Part shown: piece after piece, positions 9,745 through 20,290 of the stretch
How the letters are laid out: every line of letters starts with the position of its first letter
How positions within the stretch are numbered: position 1 is the stretch's first letter
Assembly (NCBI GenBank): GCA_038380435.1
Contig: JAWZYU010000119.1
Span: 248,001-312,000, forward strand
Length of the DNA: 64,000 nt
Direction: 5' to 3'
DNA from: Ryuthela nishihirai
Lineage: Eukaryota; Arthropoda; Arachnida; Araneae; Heptathelidae
Notes under the pieces: generated by a model
Database searches by the model: none
The model's input: the letters and a program-made list of their open reading frames with translations, nothing else
What the model was told of the DNA's origin: nothing
Program-made: the position numbers and the translations under genes

Positions 9745-9857
9745 GAGTTGTTTTACCTCTGAGCGGCGCTTTTTTGGCCAACAGTGGGCTAACTTAGACA
9801 AGGAGCCCGGGGGTTCATTCAGAAGGGGGACGACGCCCGTCAATGCCTTCCAACGTG
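9745..9857 (-). mobile_element. SINE-1 fragment
   Basis: Reverse-oriented 3' end of SINE-1 (TTGTTTTACCTCTGAGCGGC ... GGGCTAAC), interrupted after about 60 bp. Unit 2 lacks the last 25 bp (9833-9857). Confidence 0.6.
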
Positions 9858-9971
9858 TTCTTGCAGAAGAAATGAAAAACTTGGAAGGAAAAAAATAGTC
9901 GTAAATCACCTAATTACATACAGTAGAAACAAGCTGTAGAGATTGGGTAGAACCCCACATTGATATCTGGA

Positions 9972-10365
9972 GTTGTTGTTGGGTTGTTTTACCTCTGAGC
10001 GGCACTTTTTTGCACACCATGGGCTAAATGGCCAGGTCACATGGACCCCGAAAACTCAGAGAAGGTTGGGAGAGGGGACCCACTGGAACAGCTGTTGGGA
10101 GACAGATGGTAGCCTCCCGTCAAGGCCATCCAGCGTGTTATTTAACGTGCACAGGGTACGGCTCTCCCACACACGGGGCCACGGCTTAACGTCCCATCTG
10201 ACGGACGCGGCCTTTCCAAGCCCCATCGGTGTCGCCTACTGACCGTGGGCAGGGCGAGGAATTTTGCTGAGATAAATCTCAACGCTGACCCAGCTGGGAC
10301 TCGAACCTGGGAACTAGAGATTACAAGCCTGGCGCGCTACCGACTGAGCCACCCCCGCCCCAGGA
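9972..10365 (-). mobile_element. SINE-1, full-length copy
   Basis: The best SINE-1 copy, on the minus strand. The tRNA-like head has an A box TGGCTCAGTCGG (complement at 10340-10351) and a B box GGTTCGAGTCC (complement at 10297-10307), about 33 bp apart, the usual internal pol III promoter. The body of about 290 bp includes GACGTTAAGCCGTGG, a CACGGTCAGTAGG stretch and a terminal GTGCCGCTCAGAGGTAAAAC. It encodes nothing; it would have been mobilised by a LINE in trans. The head sits in a tRNA-like context but is not a functional tRNA gene. Confidence 0.85.
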
Positions 10366-10929
10366 AAAATACTGACACGGAATCTGGCAACAAAGCCATT
10401 CAATACATTGAAGTACCAAGTCTCCTGAGTACGAAAATATATAGATATTAAAGTCGCATAAAAAAAAGGCTTCAGAAAGAGTCGAAAACCAAAAAAAGGC
10501 ATTATACAGGGTGATGAAAAAGTCGCTCTGCACCAGATAAGGAATGAGATATTCGCACCCGTACAATTATAATAAATGTTGAAATTGCGTCTCCAGTCTG
10601 TCATCAAGAATCAGTGGTCCGAATTACGAAAAAAAAAAAAGCCCCCGTAGCTTTTTTATGGATTCTGCAACAGAGTGAATTTTTGCAACTTTTGATTCTT
10701 TGTACCGTCTTTCTTTTGTGACTTTTACCCAACATCTACACATTTCCGTAATCGCGGGGATCCATTTACAAGATTCCATTTCCTCGCCGATTTTAAATAT
10801 TAAGTTTTTTGGTATCTATCTGTATTAAGATCCTAAAAAAAAAAAGGGGGAATGGTATAATATATCGTCAGTCCGCCTCCGCGCGCCGAGTCAAAGAATG
10901 CTGCACTTGGTACAAATCATCCTCTCCCG
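10366..10929. other. AT-rich spacer, no gene
   Basis: Contains an A-tract near 10630 that varies by one base between units and a TACAGGGTGATGAAAAAGTC stretch at 10505, which resembles the ends of non-autonomous DNA transposons, though I could not find a matching opposite end. Minus-strand frames 10314-10607 overlap the SINE and are incidental. Confidence 0.4.
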
Positions 10930-11265
10930 CGCCAACGAGCGAAAAAGACTGCACCAAGCCGACTTTAAAAGAATAAACAAACTTTTCTAACAAACATAGA
11001 AATAAACAAAAATTATTTACTGGGACAATAAGAAAAACTGTATTAGATACGGGTAAATTCCGGGCACGCAGGCCACGGAAAATTAAATAAAAAAAAAGCA
11101 AAAGTTCGCTCTAACGAGAGAAAACTACTGCATCTTAGCCGACTTTAAACCAACAAACAAAATTTTCCAGAGAAACTAGAAAAAAACAAAAAATATCTAC
11201 GAAAACTAGAAGAAAAACTGTATAGAAAAAGGGTAACTTCCGGGCACGCAAGCCACGGAAAAATA
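10930..11265. repeat. Diverged tandem duplication, about 170 bp period
   Basis: 10930-11095 and 11105-11265 are diverged copies. Shared landmarks are GCCGACTTTAAA, AAAAACTGTAT and CTTCCGGGCACGCAAGCCACGG. On the minus strand both copies stay open in the same frame and give similar peptides (FRGLRAR..LP....TVFL and FKVG). This may reflect a lack of frame-breaking indels rather than coding function. Confidence 0.65.
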
Positions 11266-11314
11266 AAAAATAAAAACCACAAAAAGTGGAAATCTCTCCC
11301 CTGTTTCCAATATA

Positions 11315-11347
11315 GATAGAGGGTTTAAAAAAAAAAAACCCTCTATC
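11315..11347. repeat. Perfect 12-bp-arm inverted repeat with A-tract loop
   Basis: GATAGAGGGTTT at 11315-11326 pairs with AAACCCTCTATC at 11336-11347 across a run of A. The A-run is 12 here, 11 in unit 2 and 12 in unit 3. A perfect TGACGTCA follows at 11375-11382. Confidence 0.75.
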
Positions 11348-11887
11348 AATATTTTTTCTAACACTTCCAGGAGTTGACGTCAAAAGCGTGAAAACTCGGT
11401 ATTCGTGGTTAAACTATAAAATTTCTTTACAAATAAACGAGTTAGAGAGAGGATTTAGAAAGGCTCTATGTACAGGCAAGTACGCAATCGTTTAGCCCAA
11501 CAACATTAAAATGCCCTAAAAAAATGACCTTCGAAAAGTAGTCCATTTTCTGATTGTGGAAATGCATAGATAAAATGTATATTAATAAATATAATTATAT
11601 ATATGTATTCTATGTATATAGAAACATTATAATTCTGTTTTAATAAGTATTAAGAAGTTATTAGAGAAATTAAAATCACAGTACTCTGAAACCTTTTTAT
11701 TTAAATCAAATGCATTTTAATTTTTTAATACTTAAATTTTGCACAAATTAAATAGGAATTGAAATGACAATTAATAGAAATTATTTTTAACCCCCCCCCC
11801 CAAAAAAAAAAAAAAAAAAAAAAAATCCAATGTAGAGTAATACAGGTACTGGACAAAAAGTTGGAAGCACATCCACGTTGCAATAAA
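11348..11887. other. AT-rich spacer with C11-A24 tract
   Basis: No gene seen. A homopolymer pair, C at 11791-11801 and A at 11802-11825, is the main variable site; unit 2 carries C11-T-C11. A stretch near 11640-11680 (TTAATAAGTATT...GAAATTAAAATCA) resembles 1812-1850 of the tail repeat. Confidence 0.5.
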
Positions 11888-12005
11888 TACACACTCAAGC
11901 AGCTGCTTGACACAGAGGTCTGACAGGAGCCTACCAGTTTAATACTGAGAGTATAGCAGGTCCTCAGCAGAAAAATATCACAAACATCCATGCATTTCCC
12001 AGGTC
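11888..12005 (-). mobile_element. SINE-2 fragment
   Basis: Reverse-oriented 3' part: CAAGCAGCTGCTTGACACAG, GGTCTGACAGGAGCC, CCTCAGCAGAAAAA. The tRNA-like head is missing. Confidence 0.7.
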
Positions 12006-12157
12006 TCAATAACTTATTTACTATGATTTTTAGTGAAAAAATGCCTAAAGATAAAGATCTCAATCTCAAACAATATCTGTTCAGTTTTCACAGAGTAATT
12101 AACACAGGAATCTCAACCAGCTACAAAAAATTAACCTCAAAACTTAATTGAAACAGG

Positions 12158-12335
12158 GTTGGGTTGTCTTACCTCTAAATAATGGGCTAAATGACCATGT
12201 TACAGACAGCTGGGTGAAGGAGATTCACTGGACAGCATCAAGCATGTTCTTTGATGTGCACGTAGTGTGACTCTCCCATATCAGTGGTCAATGGTTTAAT
12301 GTTGCATTTGATGGACGCTGGCATTAAAGCAGATT
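12158..12335 (-). mobile_element. SINE-1, degraded copy
   Basis: Diverged, headless reverse SINE-1 with recognisable TTGGGTTGTCTTACCTCT, ATGGGCTAAATGACCA and ATGTGCACGTAGTGTGACTC landmarks. Confidence 0.65.
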
Positions 12336-12392
12336 AATTTATCGTAGTTGACTACAGTACAGTGTATTATACCCTATGTTGATGTCTTAGGC

Positions 12393-12590
12393 CAGGGTTG
12401 GGCAAATAGCGGCCCGCGGGCCGCATTAGGCCTGCTAAGAGTTTATTGTGGCCCGCCAAGACAGAAAAATCCGCCTCGAACCGAGATTTCCTTCCCGCGC
12501 GCGACCGAAGATTCGTCTCGTATTTTCCATTAGGACGGCCACGTCAATACGCATGCGCAGTGTAGATACGAAAACAATTGCCCACCCCTG
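12393..12590. mobile_element. hAT-type MITE (198 bp)
   Basis: Terminal inverted repeats CAGGGTTGGGCAA and (complement of the right end) CAGGGGTGGGCAA match the common hAT terminal pattern. They are flanked by 8-bp target duplications TCTTAGGC (12385-12392) and TCTTAGCC (12591-12598), 7 of 8 identical, the length expected for hAT. It is GC-rich inside (GCGGCCCGCGGGCCGC) and carries ACGCATGCGCAG near its right end, an NRF1-like sequence. No coding capacity; non-autonomous. Confidence 0.9.
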
Positions 12591-12598
12591 TCTTAGCC

Positions 12599-13257
12599 TA
12601 TTTCAATGCATTACATAAATTTTGGTTATTTTCTTTCAGTCTTTTAAATATTCAGCATTTATCTCCCTGAATACTAAATAAATATTGATTAAAATTGAGA
12701 TGTAGAAAGATTTCACTGCATCTATATCTTTAGACATATTTTTGTTAAATATCATATGGTAGTTATTCACTCGAAATGCGATTTTCACGGAGAAAACAAG
12801 AAAGCTTTTCCATTTTTCTGTCCAAAGCCTATAGATATTTTCTTACAAATGTGATATTAAAACACATATATATATACTTATAATAATAGGATATTAAATT
12901 CATGAAAATGTAGCATCCATCTATACTCCTTAAAAACCTTATAGTGAATTTGCATGTTATATCAATGAGAAACTTTGAATCTGTAAAACTCGAGCTTTTT
13001 TTGTGGAAAAAAATGTTGCCTGTAATAAGTCTTTTTTATATTTCTCTATAACTTAGAAATTAAATAAGAAATCAAAGATATATACATTTTCCTTTAAGAA
13101 AGAAAAAAAATATTTAAACATTGCAAAATAATGTGTTTAGTGATAAATTATCGAAGAAGCACACTGTAAATATTTGCATGTAGAATTTTTGCACTGTAAA
13201 TATTTGCATGTAAGAGTACGGTAAATAAGTCTGTTATTAGGACTGACTTACACGAAG
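12599..13257. other. AT-rich spacer, no gene
   Basis: Contains a TA microsatellite near 12865 and a 22-bp direct duplication (CACTGTAAATATTTGCATGT at about 13161 and 13191). Unit 3 has the same duplication; unit 2 has an unrelated sequence of about 68 bp in place of the second copy. Confidence 0.5.
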
Positions 13258-13530
13258 ATTCGGATTGTTTTACCTATGAGCAGCACCTTCATTGCACCCA
13301 ATGGGCTAAATGACAAGGTCACAAGGACCCAATGGCTCAGATATTGATGGAGGACACCCAGTGGACAGCTATTAGCCTCTCGTCGAGGCCATCCATGTTC
13401 CTTAAGATGCACAAGGTGTCTCTACCACACACAGGACCAAGGCCTAGCATCCCATCTGATGGATGGATTACTAAGCCTATTAGTGTCCCCTGGCTGACTG
13501 AGGGCAGACCAGGAAATTTTAGTGGATAAA
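13258..13530 (-). mobile_element. SINE-1 copy, headless
   Basis: Reverse SINE-1 body from TTGTTTTACCTATGAGCAGC through CCATCTGATGGATGG to the CTGAGGGCAGACCAGG region. The tRNA-like head is lost. The plus-strand frame 13332-13529 lies in it and is incidental. Confidence 0.7.
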
Positions 13531-13904
13531 TAAAATATTACCAAACATTTTTTAAAATCAGGGGCATTTTAAGAATAATGCCACAGGATGAATTAGATCT
13601 AACAAAAAAAACAGAAAAAGGATATATAAATATTACAGTGAGAGCTCACCTGTATGTGAAGAGTGATTAAGACACAAGTAAAAAAACTATTCATTGTAAA
13701 ATGCAAAAATATAATATATATTTTCTTACGACACTTAAATTAAGGACACATACATTATATGCTTTCCTACACAAGATAATGGGATAGTAAATATGCGAAA
13801 AAACATTGTTTAATGCAAATATATCGTCTATCTACCAACTTATTAGGAATTTGCATCTAATATCAATGAGAATTTTGAAGCTCAATCACTCAGCTTTATT
13901 TATA
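13531..13904. other. AT-rich spacer, no gene
   Basis: I see no coding, RNA or repeat structure beyond simple AT-rich sequence. Confidence 0.4.
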
Positions 13905-14062
13905 ATACTCCTTCAAGTAGCTGCTTGCCACCGAGGTCTGACAGGAGCCCGTCGGTTTATGTATCGTAGCAGAAGGTTTGTGTGGATGTCAAGACCTCAG
14001 CAGAAAAACAACACGAACCTCCGTGCCTCACCCAGGGCACGGATGATGTGATCAGTAGCCAA
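13905..14062 (-). mobile_element. SINE-2 copy
   Basis: Reverse SINE-2 with CAAGTAGCTGCTTGCCACCG, GGTCTGACAGGAGCC, ACCTCAGCAGAAAAACAAC and a decayed B-box region (CACCCAGGGCACGGATGATG). Confidence 0.7.
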
Positions 14063-14224
14063 GTCCCCTGATCAGTCGGAATAGTTGTTTTCCAACAAAT
14101 CAGTTACCTATGCACGTACCCGTTTCTTCAGAAGGTGGCAGAAGACATATCACTTATACTTGGTTGCTCCATACTGCATAATCCTAAAAGAAAGAATGAA
14201 CAATATATATATAGCATGCGAAAA

Positions 14225-14353
14225 GCAAACATGTCATATCAACTGAGCAATGTATAACAAACGTGTAATATCAACCAAGCGTTATATAGCAAATATGCAA
14301 TAACAACTCGGCAATAAATAGCAAACGTGCAATAACAACTTAGCAATATATAG
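14225..14353. repeat. 32-bp minisatellite, four copies
   Basis: Four diverged copies of a unit reading AGCAAAyrTGCAATAwCAAC-TGAGCAATATAT. The last is adjacent to the SINE-1 inserted at 14369, and a 13-bp match (CAACTTAGCAATA) appears on the other side of that SINE at 14632-14644. Confidence 0.7.
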
Positions 14354-14368
14354 GAAACTGATGATATC

Positions 14369-14622
14369 AGGGTTGGGTTAGTTCAACTCCGAGTTGACCA
14401 TTTTAGCACCCAATGGGCTAAATGGCCAGGTCACAAGGACCCTTAGGGCTCAGAGAAGGTTGGGGTATGGAACCCACTGTAACAGCTGTTAGGAGACAAA
14501 TGGTAGCCTCCTGTCAAGACCATCCAGTGTTAATTAACGTGCACAGGATATGGCCTTAACATTGAATCCAATGGACAGTGGCTTTCCGAGCTCAGCAGTG
14601 TCCGCGACTCACCATGGGTAGC
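14369..14622 (-). mobile_element. SINE-1 copy with possible target duplication
   Basis: Reverse SINE-1 without head. CAACTTAGCAATA occurs at 14336-14348 and 14632-14644, consistent with a 13-bp target duplication from LINE-type insertion. Because the left copy lies in a minisatellite the assignment is not unique. Confidence 0.7.
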
Positions 14623-14751
14623 AACTTAGCAATACAAACAACTTTACATTTTCAAAAACATCTTTTCTCCAACTTTATAGTTTTATTCGAACAATTTTTT
14701 GCTAACTGGATGATTGATGTAAAATACATATAAATTACAAACCACTATAGG

Positions 14752-14845
14752 TCCTGCCATCCTCACAGACCTTCTACTATGGCATATAAACTGACAGGCT
14801 CCTGTCAGACCTCTGTGGCAAGCAGCTGCTTGAGGGGGTATTTAT
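14752..14845 (+). mobile_element. SINE-2 3' part (plus strand)
   Basis: GGTCCTGCCATCCTCACAGA, CTCCTGTCAGACCTCTGTGG and AAGCAGCTGCTTGAGGGGG, then TATTTATTTA and a T/A-rich run. Head missing. Confidence 0.7.
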
Positions 14846-15420
14846 TTATTTTTTTTTTTAATAAAACCTGAAATAAATATTAAGACATTTAAGTTGTGTT
14901 GTCTCTTCACTCTAAATAACATCCAGCATACTCTGAAGGGTAAATACTAGTTGGTATTAAAAATTGGTGAATCTCGAAAAATAATACCTTGATGCATTCA
15001 TGGGAAATCTGGAAAATATCCTTTCTGGTTATTGCTGCATTGTAGCTAATTAAAGCTAAATTAATAAACTATTAATCTTCAAATAACAGTTCACAAACAT
15101 TAAAACAAATCCTCCACATTGTAAAATTAAACACTAAGAGTATTATATACACATTACTTGATATCCCAAATATTTGTTTATTGAAATATTACTAACAGAT
15201 CTGCCAATAGTCACATTTAGTTTATGCTAAAGTTTAAACTATTATATGAAAAAGCCATAAAAGATGAATATTTGCTTAGGCACTATTTTTTTCACTGCAA
15301 TTACATGTAACAGGCTACTACTGAATAATATGTGCACCCACATCACTAATTCTGTCCTATTTCTAACAAAAAAACAGTTTGTGACACTACATAATTAACA
15401 TGAAACAGTACTTGCAATTC
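14846..15420. other. AT-rich spacer, no gene
   Basis: AT-rich sequence without frames, promoter elements or repeats that I can support. Confidence 0.4.
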
Positions 15421-15847
15421 ATATTCAATAATGCTCAACCATTTCAAAGAAAAAAAAAAACAGCAGTTTAAATAATTTGAAGTGATTGGTTCACGTGCCA
15501 GTTATGGCACTCGAAAGAATTGTTGTTGTAGATTATCAGCAACACAGACAGATATTCAATAATGCTCAACCATTGAAAAGAAACAAGTGAAATTTGCCAA
15601 AAGAAAAATAGCAGTTTAAATAATTTGAAGTGATTGGTTCACGTGCCAGTTATGGCACTCGAAAGAATTGGTGTTGTAGATTATCAGCAACACAGACAGA
15701 TATTCAATAATGCTCAACCATTTAAAAGAAACAAGTGAAATTTGCCAAAAAAAAAAAAGCAGTTTAAATAATTTGAAGTGATCGGTTCACATGCCATTTA
15801 TGGCACTCGAAAGAATTGGTGTTGTAGATTATCAGCAACACAGACAG
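15421..15847. repeat. Three-copy tandem repeat, 131-148 bp
   Basis: Copies start at 15421, 15552 and 15700 with ATATTCAATAATGCTCAACC and end with GATTATCAGCAACACAGACA. Each contains GGTTCACGTGCCAGTTATGG or a close variant. A-tract length and a 16-bp indel (ACAAGTGAAATTTGCC) account for the length differences. Confidence 0.9.
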
Positions 15848-16005
15848 TACTGATGGTGTACATATTAAACTTGGAGCGAAACATTTAGTAACCCTTAATT
15901 TCATGATAGCCACTGAATATCTTTTGGGGAGTCTATCAATGATAGGCTTGCTTATCAACAAAGTATGCTTGGTTTCTGATAAAAGGGACATCGGTAGGCA
16001 TAGAT
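15848..16005. other. Short spacer
   Basis: No gene seen; the minus-strand frame 15764-15991 overlaps the tandem repeat and is not convincing. Confidence 0.3.
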
Positions 16006-16122
16006 GTCTGTGTTGTTTTTTTGCTGAGGTTCAGCCATAACCTTAAACCTCAGAGACCTTGCATTATAGCATAAAAACAGACACTGTTAGACCTCTATGA
16101 CAAGCAGCTGCTTGAAGGGTTT
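16006..16122 (+). mobile_element. SINE-2 copy, diverged (plus strand)
   Basis: TTTTTGCTGAGGTTCAGCC, CTCAGAGACCTTGCATTATA, GTTAGACCTCTATGACAAGC and AGCTGCTTGAAGGG. Head missing. Confidence 0.65.
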
Positions 16123-16521
16123 TTTATAACTCGCTAACATTTGGAAAAAATTTATCCCTTAAGGGCTTATGACGTAGATATTATTGAATAGAAATTTTAA
16201 TTGAGATTTAACTTAAAAAAAAGTTGATTAAAAATGGAGATAGTTTAACTCATAATCAACATGTTGTGGTTTAATATGAAATTAAATAATAAGCACTACG
16301 TTTAACTCATTACACGTTTCTAAGCCTAAAACATACAGTAATAGTACTGAAACCAAATATTTAAAATATAATAAAGTACACTCACCTGGAAACTTAAATG
16401 GCATCGAAATGCTTATTTGAAGTATCTAGAAAACTTTTTAAAATGTTACGGTTGAAGAATGTCACAACTTGGCTACATGAAAATCAGACTGGCGCCATTA
16501 TTAAAAAAAAGATAATAAATA
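16123..16521. other. AT-rich spacer, no gene
   Basis: No supported feature. A short plus-strand frame from 16398 ends in the adjacent SINE. Confidence 0.35.
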
Positions 16522-16716
16522 CCCCCTTAAGCAGCTGCTTGCCACAGAGGTCTGACAGGAGCATGTCAGTTTATATGCCAGAGTAGAAGGTCTGAGAGGA
16601 TGGCAGGACCTCAGCAGAAAAACGACACATGCATCCATGCCTTACCTGGGGCTCGAACCCAGGTCCCTTAGATCAGTAGCCCAGCGCGCTAACCACTCAG
16701 CCAACAAACTTGAAAT
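16522..16716 (-). mobile_element. SINE-2, full-length copy
   Basis: Best SINE-2, minus strand. The tRNA-like head has A box TGGCTGAGTGG (complement at 16693-16703) and B box GGTTCGAGCCC (complement at 16649-16659), followed by TAAGGCATGGATGC, the CAGACCTTCTACTCTGGCAT stretch and the terminal AGACCTCTGTGGCAAGCAGC region. This family differs from SINE-1 in both head and body. Confidence 0.85.
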
Positions 16717-16723
16717 AATTAAC

Positions 16724-17193
16724 TGCGTACTAGTAGTAGTAATACCTTATATAAACTGATGAGAAAAATACAATTTTAGTATTCTCAGGTAATTCTGTCA
16801 CACATCAATTCGCTTCATAATCAATGATTCCTTACCAGAGTCCTAGGTTTTCGTACAAATCCATATTGGACATTCGCGACATCTAGTTTTGTATCACGGT
16901 CAATATTTAAAGTAAGAAAAATTAATGCACCTAGAAAATAAATCATCTTGTTGTTAACGACGAAAATAAACTTTCGCAATAAATGAAAGCGCAGCTTCTT
17001 TTCACAACAACACTGGGAATACATCTTTAGCAATTTGCCTCGTAAATATGCACTGGAAGGATGTCGTTATTGCAAACTTTAAATCATTTAACTGCGTAGT
17101 AGTAGTAGTGATACCTTAAATAAACTGATCAGAAAAATACAACTTTAGTAAGTATTAATAAATCACTTCGCTTCATAATCAATGACTACTTAC
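16724..17193 (-). repeat. Duplicated intron-start/exon-like segment
   Basis: 16724-16836 and 17089-17193 are homologous (AACTGCGTAsTAGTAGTAGT ... CGCTTCATAATCAATGA). On the minus strand each begins with a 5' splice-site-like sequence: CTCTG|GTAAGG (16830-16840) and CACG|GTAAGTAG (about 17190-17198). Exon-like repeat copy a lies between them. This looks like a tandem duplication of an exon-intron boundary from an unknown gene or element. Confidence 0.45.
16837..17066 (-). repeat. Exon-like repeat, copy a
   Basis: One of three dispersed copies (others at 20159-20290 and 21039-21251). On the minus strand it has a possible acceptor (TTATTTTCTAG) and a donor at its end, with a conserved core GACCGTGATACAAAACTAGA. 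In this copy a frame reads MIYFLGALIFLTLNIDRDTK, which resembles a signal peptide. Copy c has a frameshift and a stop at that place and copy b loses the Met, so the peptide is not conserved. I do not recognise the gene. Confidence 0.4.
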
Positions 17194-17199
17194 CGTGTT

Positions 17200-18093
17200 T
17201 GAAAATTTCAAAGGGCAAGGTCTACTTTTGAAATCTTCAACACTGCAATGAGGCGAGGCCTCCCCGTCCCCCTCTCCTCCCGCAGCTCCCACAAATAGGG
17301 AGGCAGGCGGACAAGGGAGGGAAAAAAGGTGGCCCTCTACACACTACAGTATTGTTCGATGCCGGTGTCTACTCATATGGCCAAGTACGACCACTGGGGG
17401 CTGACACCCTGCAACTTTTATACTCAATATAACAAAAAGGAACAGAAAAGAGAATTTGTGGGGGCCACGAGAATGCAAATTGCAAGAGAACCCCATGGCA
17501 GATTCCCACAAATAAATACTTTTTGAACTCTTAAAGATATATGTTTTCTTATAGTATAGTCAAAAGCGATAAAAAAATTGGTTTCAGTAAGGGGGGGGGG
17601 GTCGAATTTCTAAAAGTGTGTGATTTGAAAGCAGACGAATGATAGAGATTTTGGTGGGCCATGGGGGAGCAGAATGCAAGAGAACCCCATGGGCTATTCC
17701 CACAAGTGAGCACTTTTTGGAATCTTAAAGAACTGTAGTATGATATGGTAAAGGCAAAAGTGATAAAAAAATTGGTTACGAAAGGTTAAATTTCTGAAAA
17801 TGTGAAATTTAGGGTTGTGGTCCAAAATAGTGAATTGTAAGAGATGAGTAAGATAAAGAAGCCTAGAGAAGAGTAGAATAAAAAGTATTGTGAAATGTAG
17901 AAGGTAGGAAGAGAAAAAAGGATGAGTAAGAAAGAATGATATGGTAAGGGGGGGGGGGGGAAAGACTGTGTAAAGTGTGGAAATAGAAAGAAAGAGGTGA
18001 GAGAGATAACAATGTGCAGATGAGCTATCAAGGAGCAGGAATAATGTGGGAACTGCTTAGATGTGTGGTAAGCACCACAGAAGAAAATATTTG
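17200..18093. other. Spacer with purine-rich tract and a local duplication
   Basis: 17260-17335 is C/T- then G/A-rich with several CpG. 17449-17600 and 17640-17790 are diverged tandem copies (GCAAGAGAACCCCATGG, TTCCCACAA, GATAAAAAAATTGG). G-runs near 17588 and 17949 vary between units. The interval next to 18094 may be the decayed 3' untranslated end of the LINE. Confidence 0.5.
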
Positions 18094-20158
18094 TCATGGG
18101 GGAAGAACGGATTTGTCACGTTTTCTATAAACTTTAGTGATCGTTTTTGTTTTTTCAAAAATGGCTGTAGTGGATGTCTCTGTACGTTCAGGTTGCAATT
18201 GGCATCTGGAGAGCCAAATTTGGTATTTAGCTATGCTAATTACCCAATTGATGATATAGTGTTTCTTATTAGGGTACTGTTGTAGATCATGAAATCTCAC
18301 TGCTCCTAACAATGGTGTTGCTATCTGGAGCCATTGGCCTACTTTAGTCCAGATCTTGATAGCATACCAGCAGTGATCAATGCTTTCTCTGGTGGGGCAT
18401 CTTAGGCAATTATGAGAAGCAATGAACCCACAATGTCTTCTTCTCGAATTTGTGCACACTATATTGTGAGCTACCTTCGAATTAAAATTTCTCGTAGTCC
18501 TTTCTAAATGTGTGCTAGCAATGTTGGTCCAGGCCTTAGGCCAATTAATATTTGGGTAAAGCTGTTGAAAGCTGGTGGGATTGAAAGTCTGAATAGTTGC
18601 GTACAATTGTTTTTTATTAATGGGGCTGGGTATTGGACCTCTATTGTGTACGAGTGTAATTATGGAAGGTAGAATCTTATAATGTGTGTTGTGCTCCGTG
18701 ATTTTGGGCCCAGAATAATTATTGTGTGTACATAAATGTTTAGTGTGGAAGAAAGAAAAATAATTTAGTAGTAAGAAAGATGGGATAGTGGGTGTGTTTA
18801 AAATTCTCTTTATATCCTCTTACACATTGTGGTGATATTTGGAATGGCAAGTCCACCCAGGTTGACTGGGTTGTGAAGTGTCTCACGTTTAACGAACTCT
18901 GGCTTGCCATTCCAAATAAAATTAAAAAATGAGTTTATTCAATTTTGTAATGTATGACTGATTAGGAGGGTTCACAGTAGCTATATAAGATATTTTGGGA
19001 ATTATACTTGATTTGACAAGTTTAGCTCTGTTGTAGGTGGAAATATCAAAATCTTTCCATTTGGCAATGGTGTGTTCCATATTTTGTAAAAGTGTAGTAT
19101 ACGTTTGTGTACAAAATCCAAATCTATTATAGCCGACACCTAAAATTTTAATAGGGTTATCTGTAAATCCAATATGAGTTACTAAAGACCTGTCCCAAGT
19201 TCCCCAACATAAGGAAGAAATTTTATAGTTATTGAGGGATAGGCCTGTAGTTTTAATAAAATAAGTCATAAATTTTAAATATTCTATTGACAGAAAACTC
19301 ATTAGTAGCGAAAAGAACTAAGTCATCAGCATAAGCTGAGACTTTGAGCCTATTTCTGGTCCCTGGGAGAGAGATACCAGAAATTTGTGTGTCTGATAAA
19401 AAAAGTCGATCACCAAGACAAAAAGCAATGGAGATAGAGGGCACCCTTGCCTCACCCCTCTGTTCCACGCAATTTTGCCTGATACGTGACCATTCAATTC
19501 AACAGTGTAGTTAATATCAGTGTATAAAGTGTGTACAGCAGAAATAAAATTTTGGCCAATCCCATAAATTTCAAGTGTCGTGTAAATGGCTTCTTGAGAA
19601 AGAGAATCAAATGCTTTTTTTTTGGTCTAAAGAAATAATAGTGGCTCCAATATTCTTGTGGTTAATGTATTCAATTGTGTCTGTCATGAGCCTGTTATTA
19701 TTTGGAATGTTTCTCCTGGGTACGGCACAAGACTGATAAACTGAAGTTATTTCTGGCATTGCCTGTGTTAGTCTGTTGGTGATAATCTTACCGAGTATTT
19801 TGTAGTCTGTTGATAAAAGTGTTATGGGTCTCCAGTTATTCTAAAATGAAAAAAAAACGTGGTTTTGCATAATAGTGTTATTTTACCTGTTTTCATATCA
19901 GTTGTCATTTGTTTGTAGAAATTAAGTATAAGGATTTTCTAAAATGTTCCAAAAGGTTCTGTAAAATTCTGTTGGGAAGCCATCATCAACTTCAGGACTT
20001 TTTTTAAGTTCAAAGCTGAATATAGCTTGTTTGACTTCCTGTGTACTAATTTCGTTTTCTAATTTGTCTTTTGTTTGTGGGGAAATTTTGGTAACAAATT
20101 GTTCGGTTTCATAAAGTTTATTAGTGTCTGTATTAATATTGTTCAGTTTATTCATCAT
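18094..20158 (-). pseudogene. Decayed Tx1/L1-type LINE, 5'-truncated reverse transcriptase
   Basis: Minus-strand remains of a non-LTR retrotransposon ORF2, spread over several frames. From 5' to 3': SPEVDDGFPTEFYRTFW (the family's KSPG.DG.P.EFY motif, about 20000), GVRQGCPLSPLLFVL (about 19440), AYADDLVLFATN with the catalytic YADD (about 19330), WKDFDISTYNRAKLVKSSII and KLNKLIF (about 18925-19060), FIWNGKPEF...NLGGLAIPN (18840-18920), and a zinc-knuckle-like CLRC...HCWY segment (about 18390) of the zf-RVT type found at LINE C termini. The endonuclease domain is missing. Breaks include a frameshift at a T-run between the RQGCPLSP and YADD motifs and another between 18606 and 18922. It abuts exon-like repeat copy b at 20159, so it probably inserted there. 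Not functional. Confidence 0.85.
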
Positions 20159-20290
20159 GTACATTCGCGACGTCTAGTTTTGTATCACGGTCAATATTTA
20201 AAGTAAGAAAAATTAATGCACCTGGAAAATAAATCGTCTTGTTGTTAACGCCGAAAATAAACTTTCGCAATAAACGAAAGCAAGCATTTA
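20159..20290 (-). repeat. Exon-like repeat, copy b
   Basis: Matches copy a from the TACATTCGCGACGTC end through CTTTCGCAATAAACGAAAGC, but the LINE replaces the donor-side sequence. The Met codon of the signal-peptide-like frame is changed to Thr and a Leu to Pro. Confidence 0.6.

Noticed and set aside
10297..10351. tRNA gene on the minus strand (also near 16649-16703)
   Set aside because: A and B boxes are present, but each is joined to a repeated body found many times in the unit, so these are SINE heads.
10505..10640. DNA transposon beginning at TACAGGGTGATGAAAAAG
   Set aside because: The start resembles known element ends but I could not find a matching inverted end or target duplication.
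11725..12069. Minus-strand 114-codon frame
   Set aside because: It crosses a SINE-2 fragment and the poly-A/poly-C tract; in unit 2 the C-tract change alters its end. No protein character.
18836..18918. 16-bp perfect inverted repeat inside the LINE
   Set aside because: The two arms encode the conserved IWNGK and GLAIPN motifs of the reverse transcriptase region, so coding sequence explains them.
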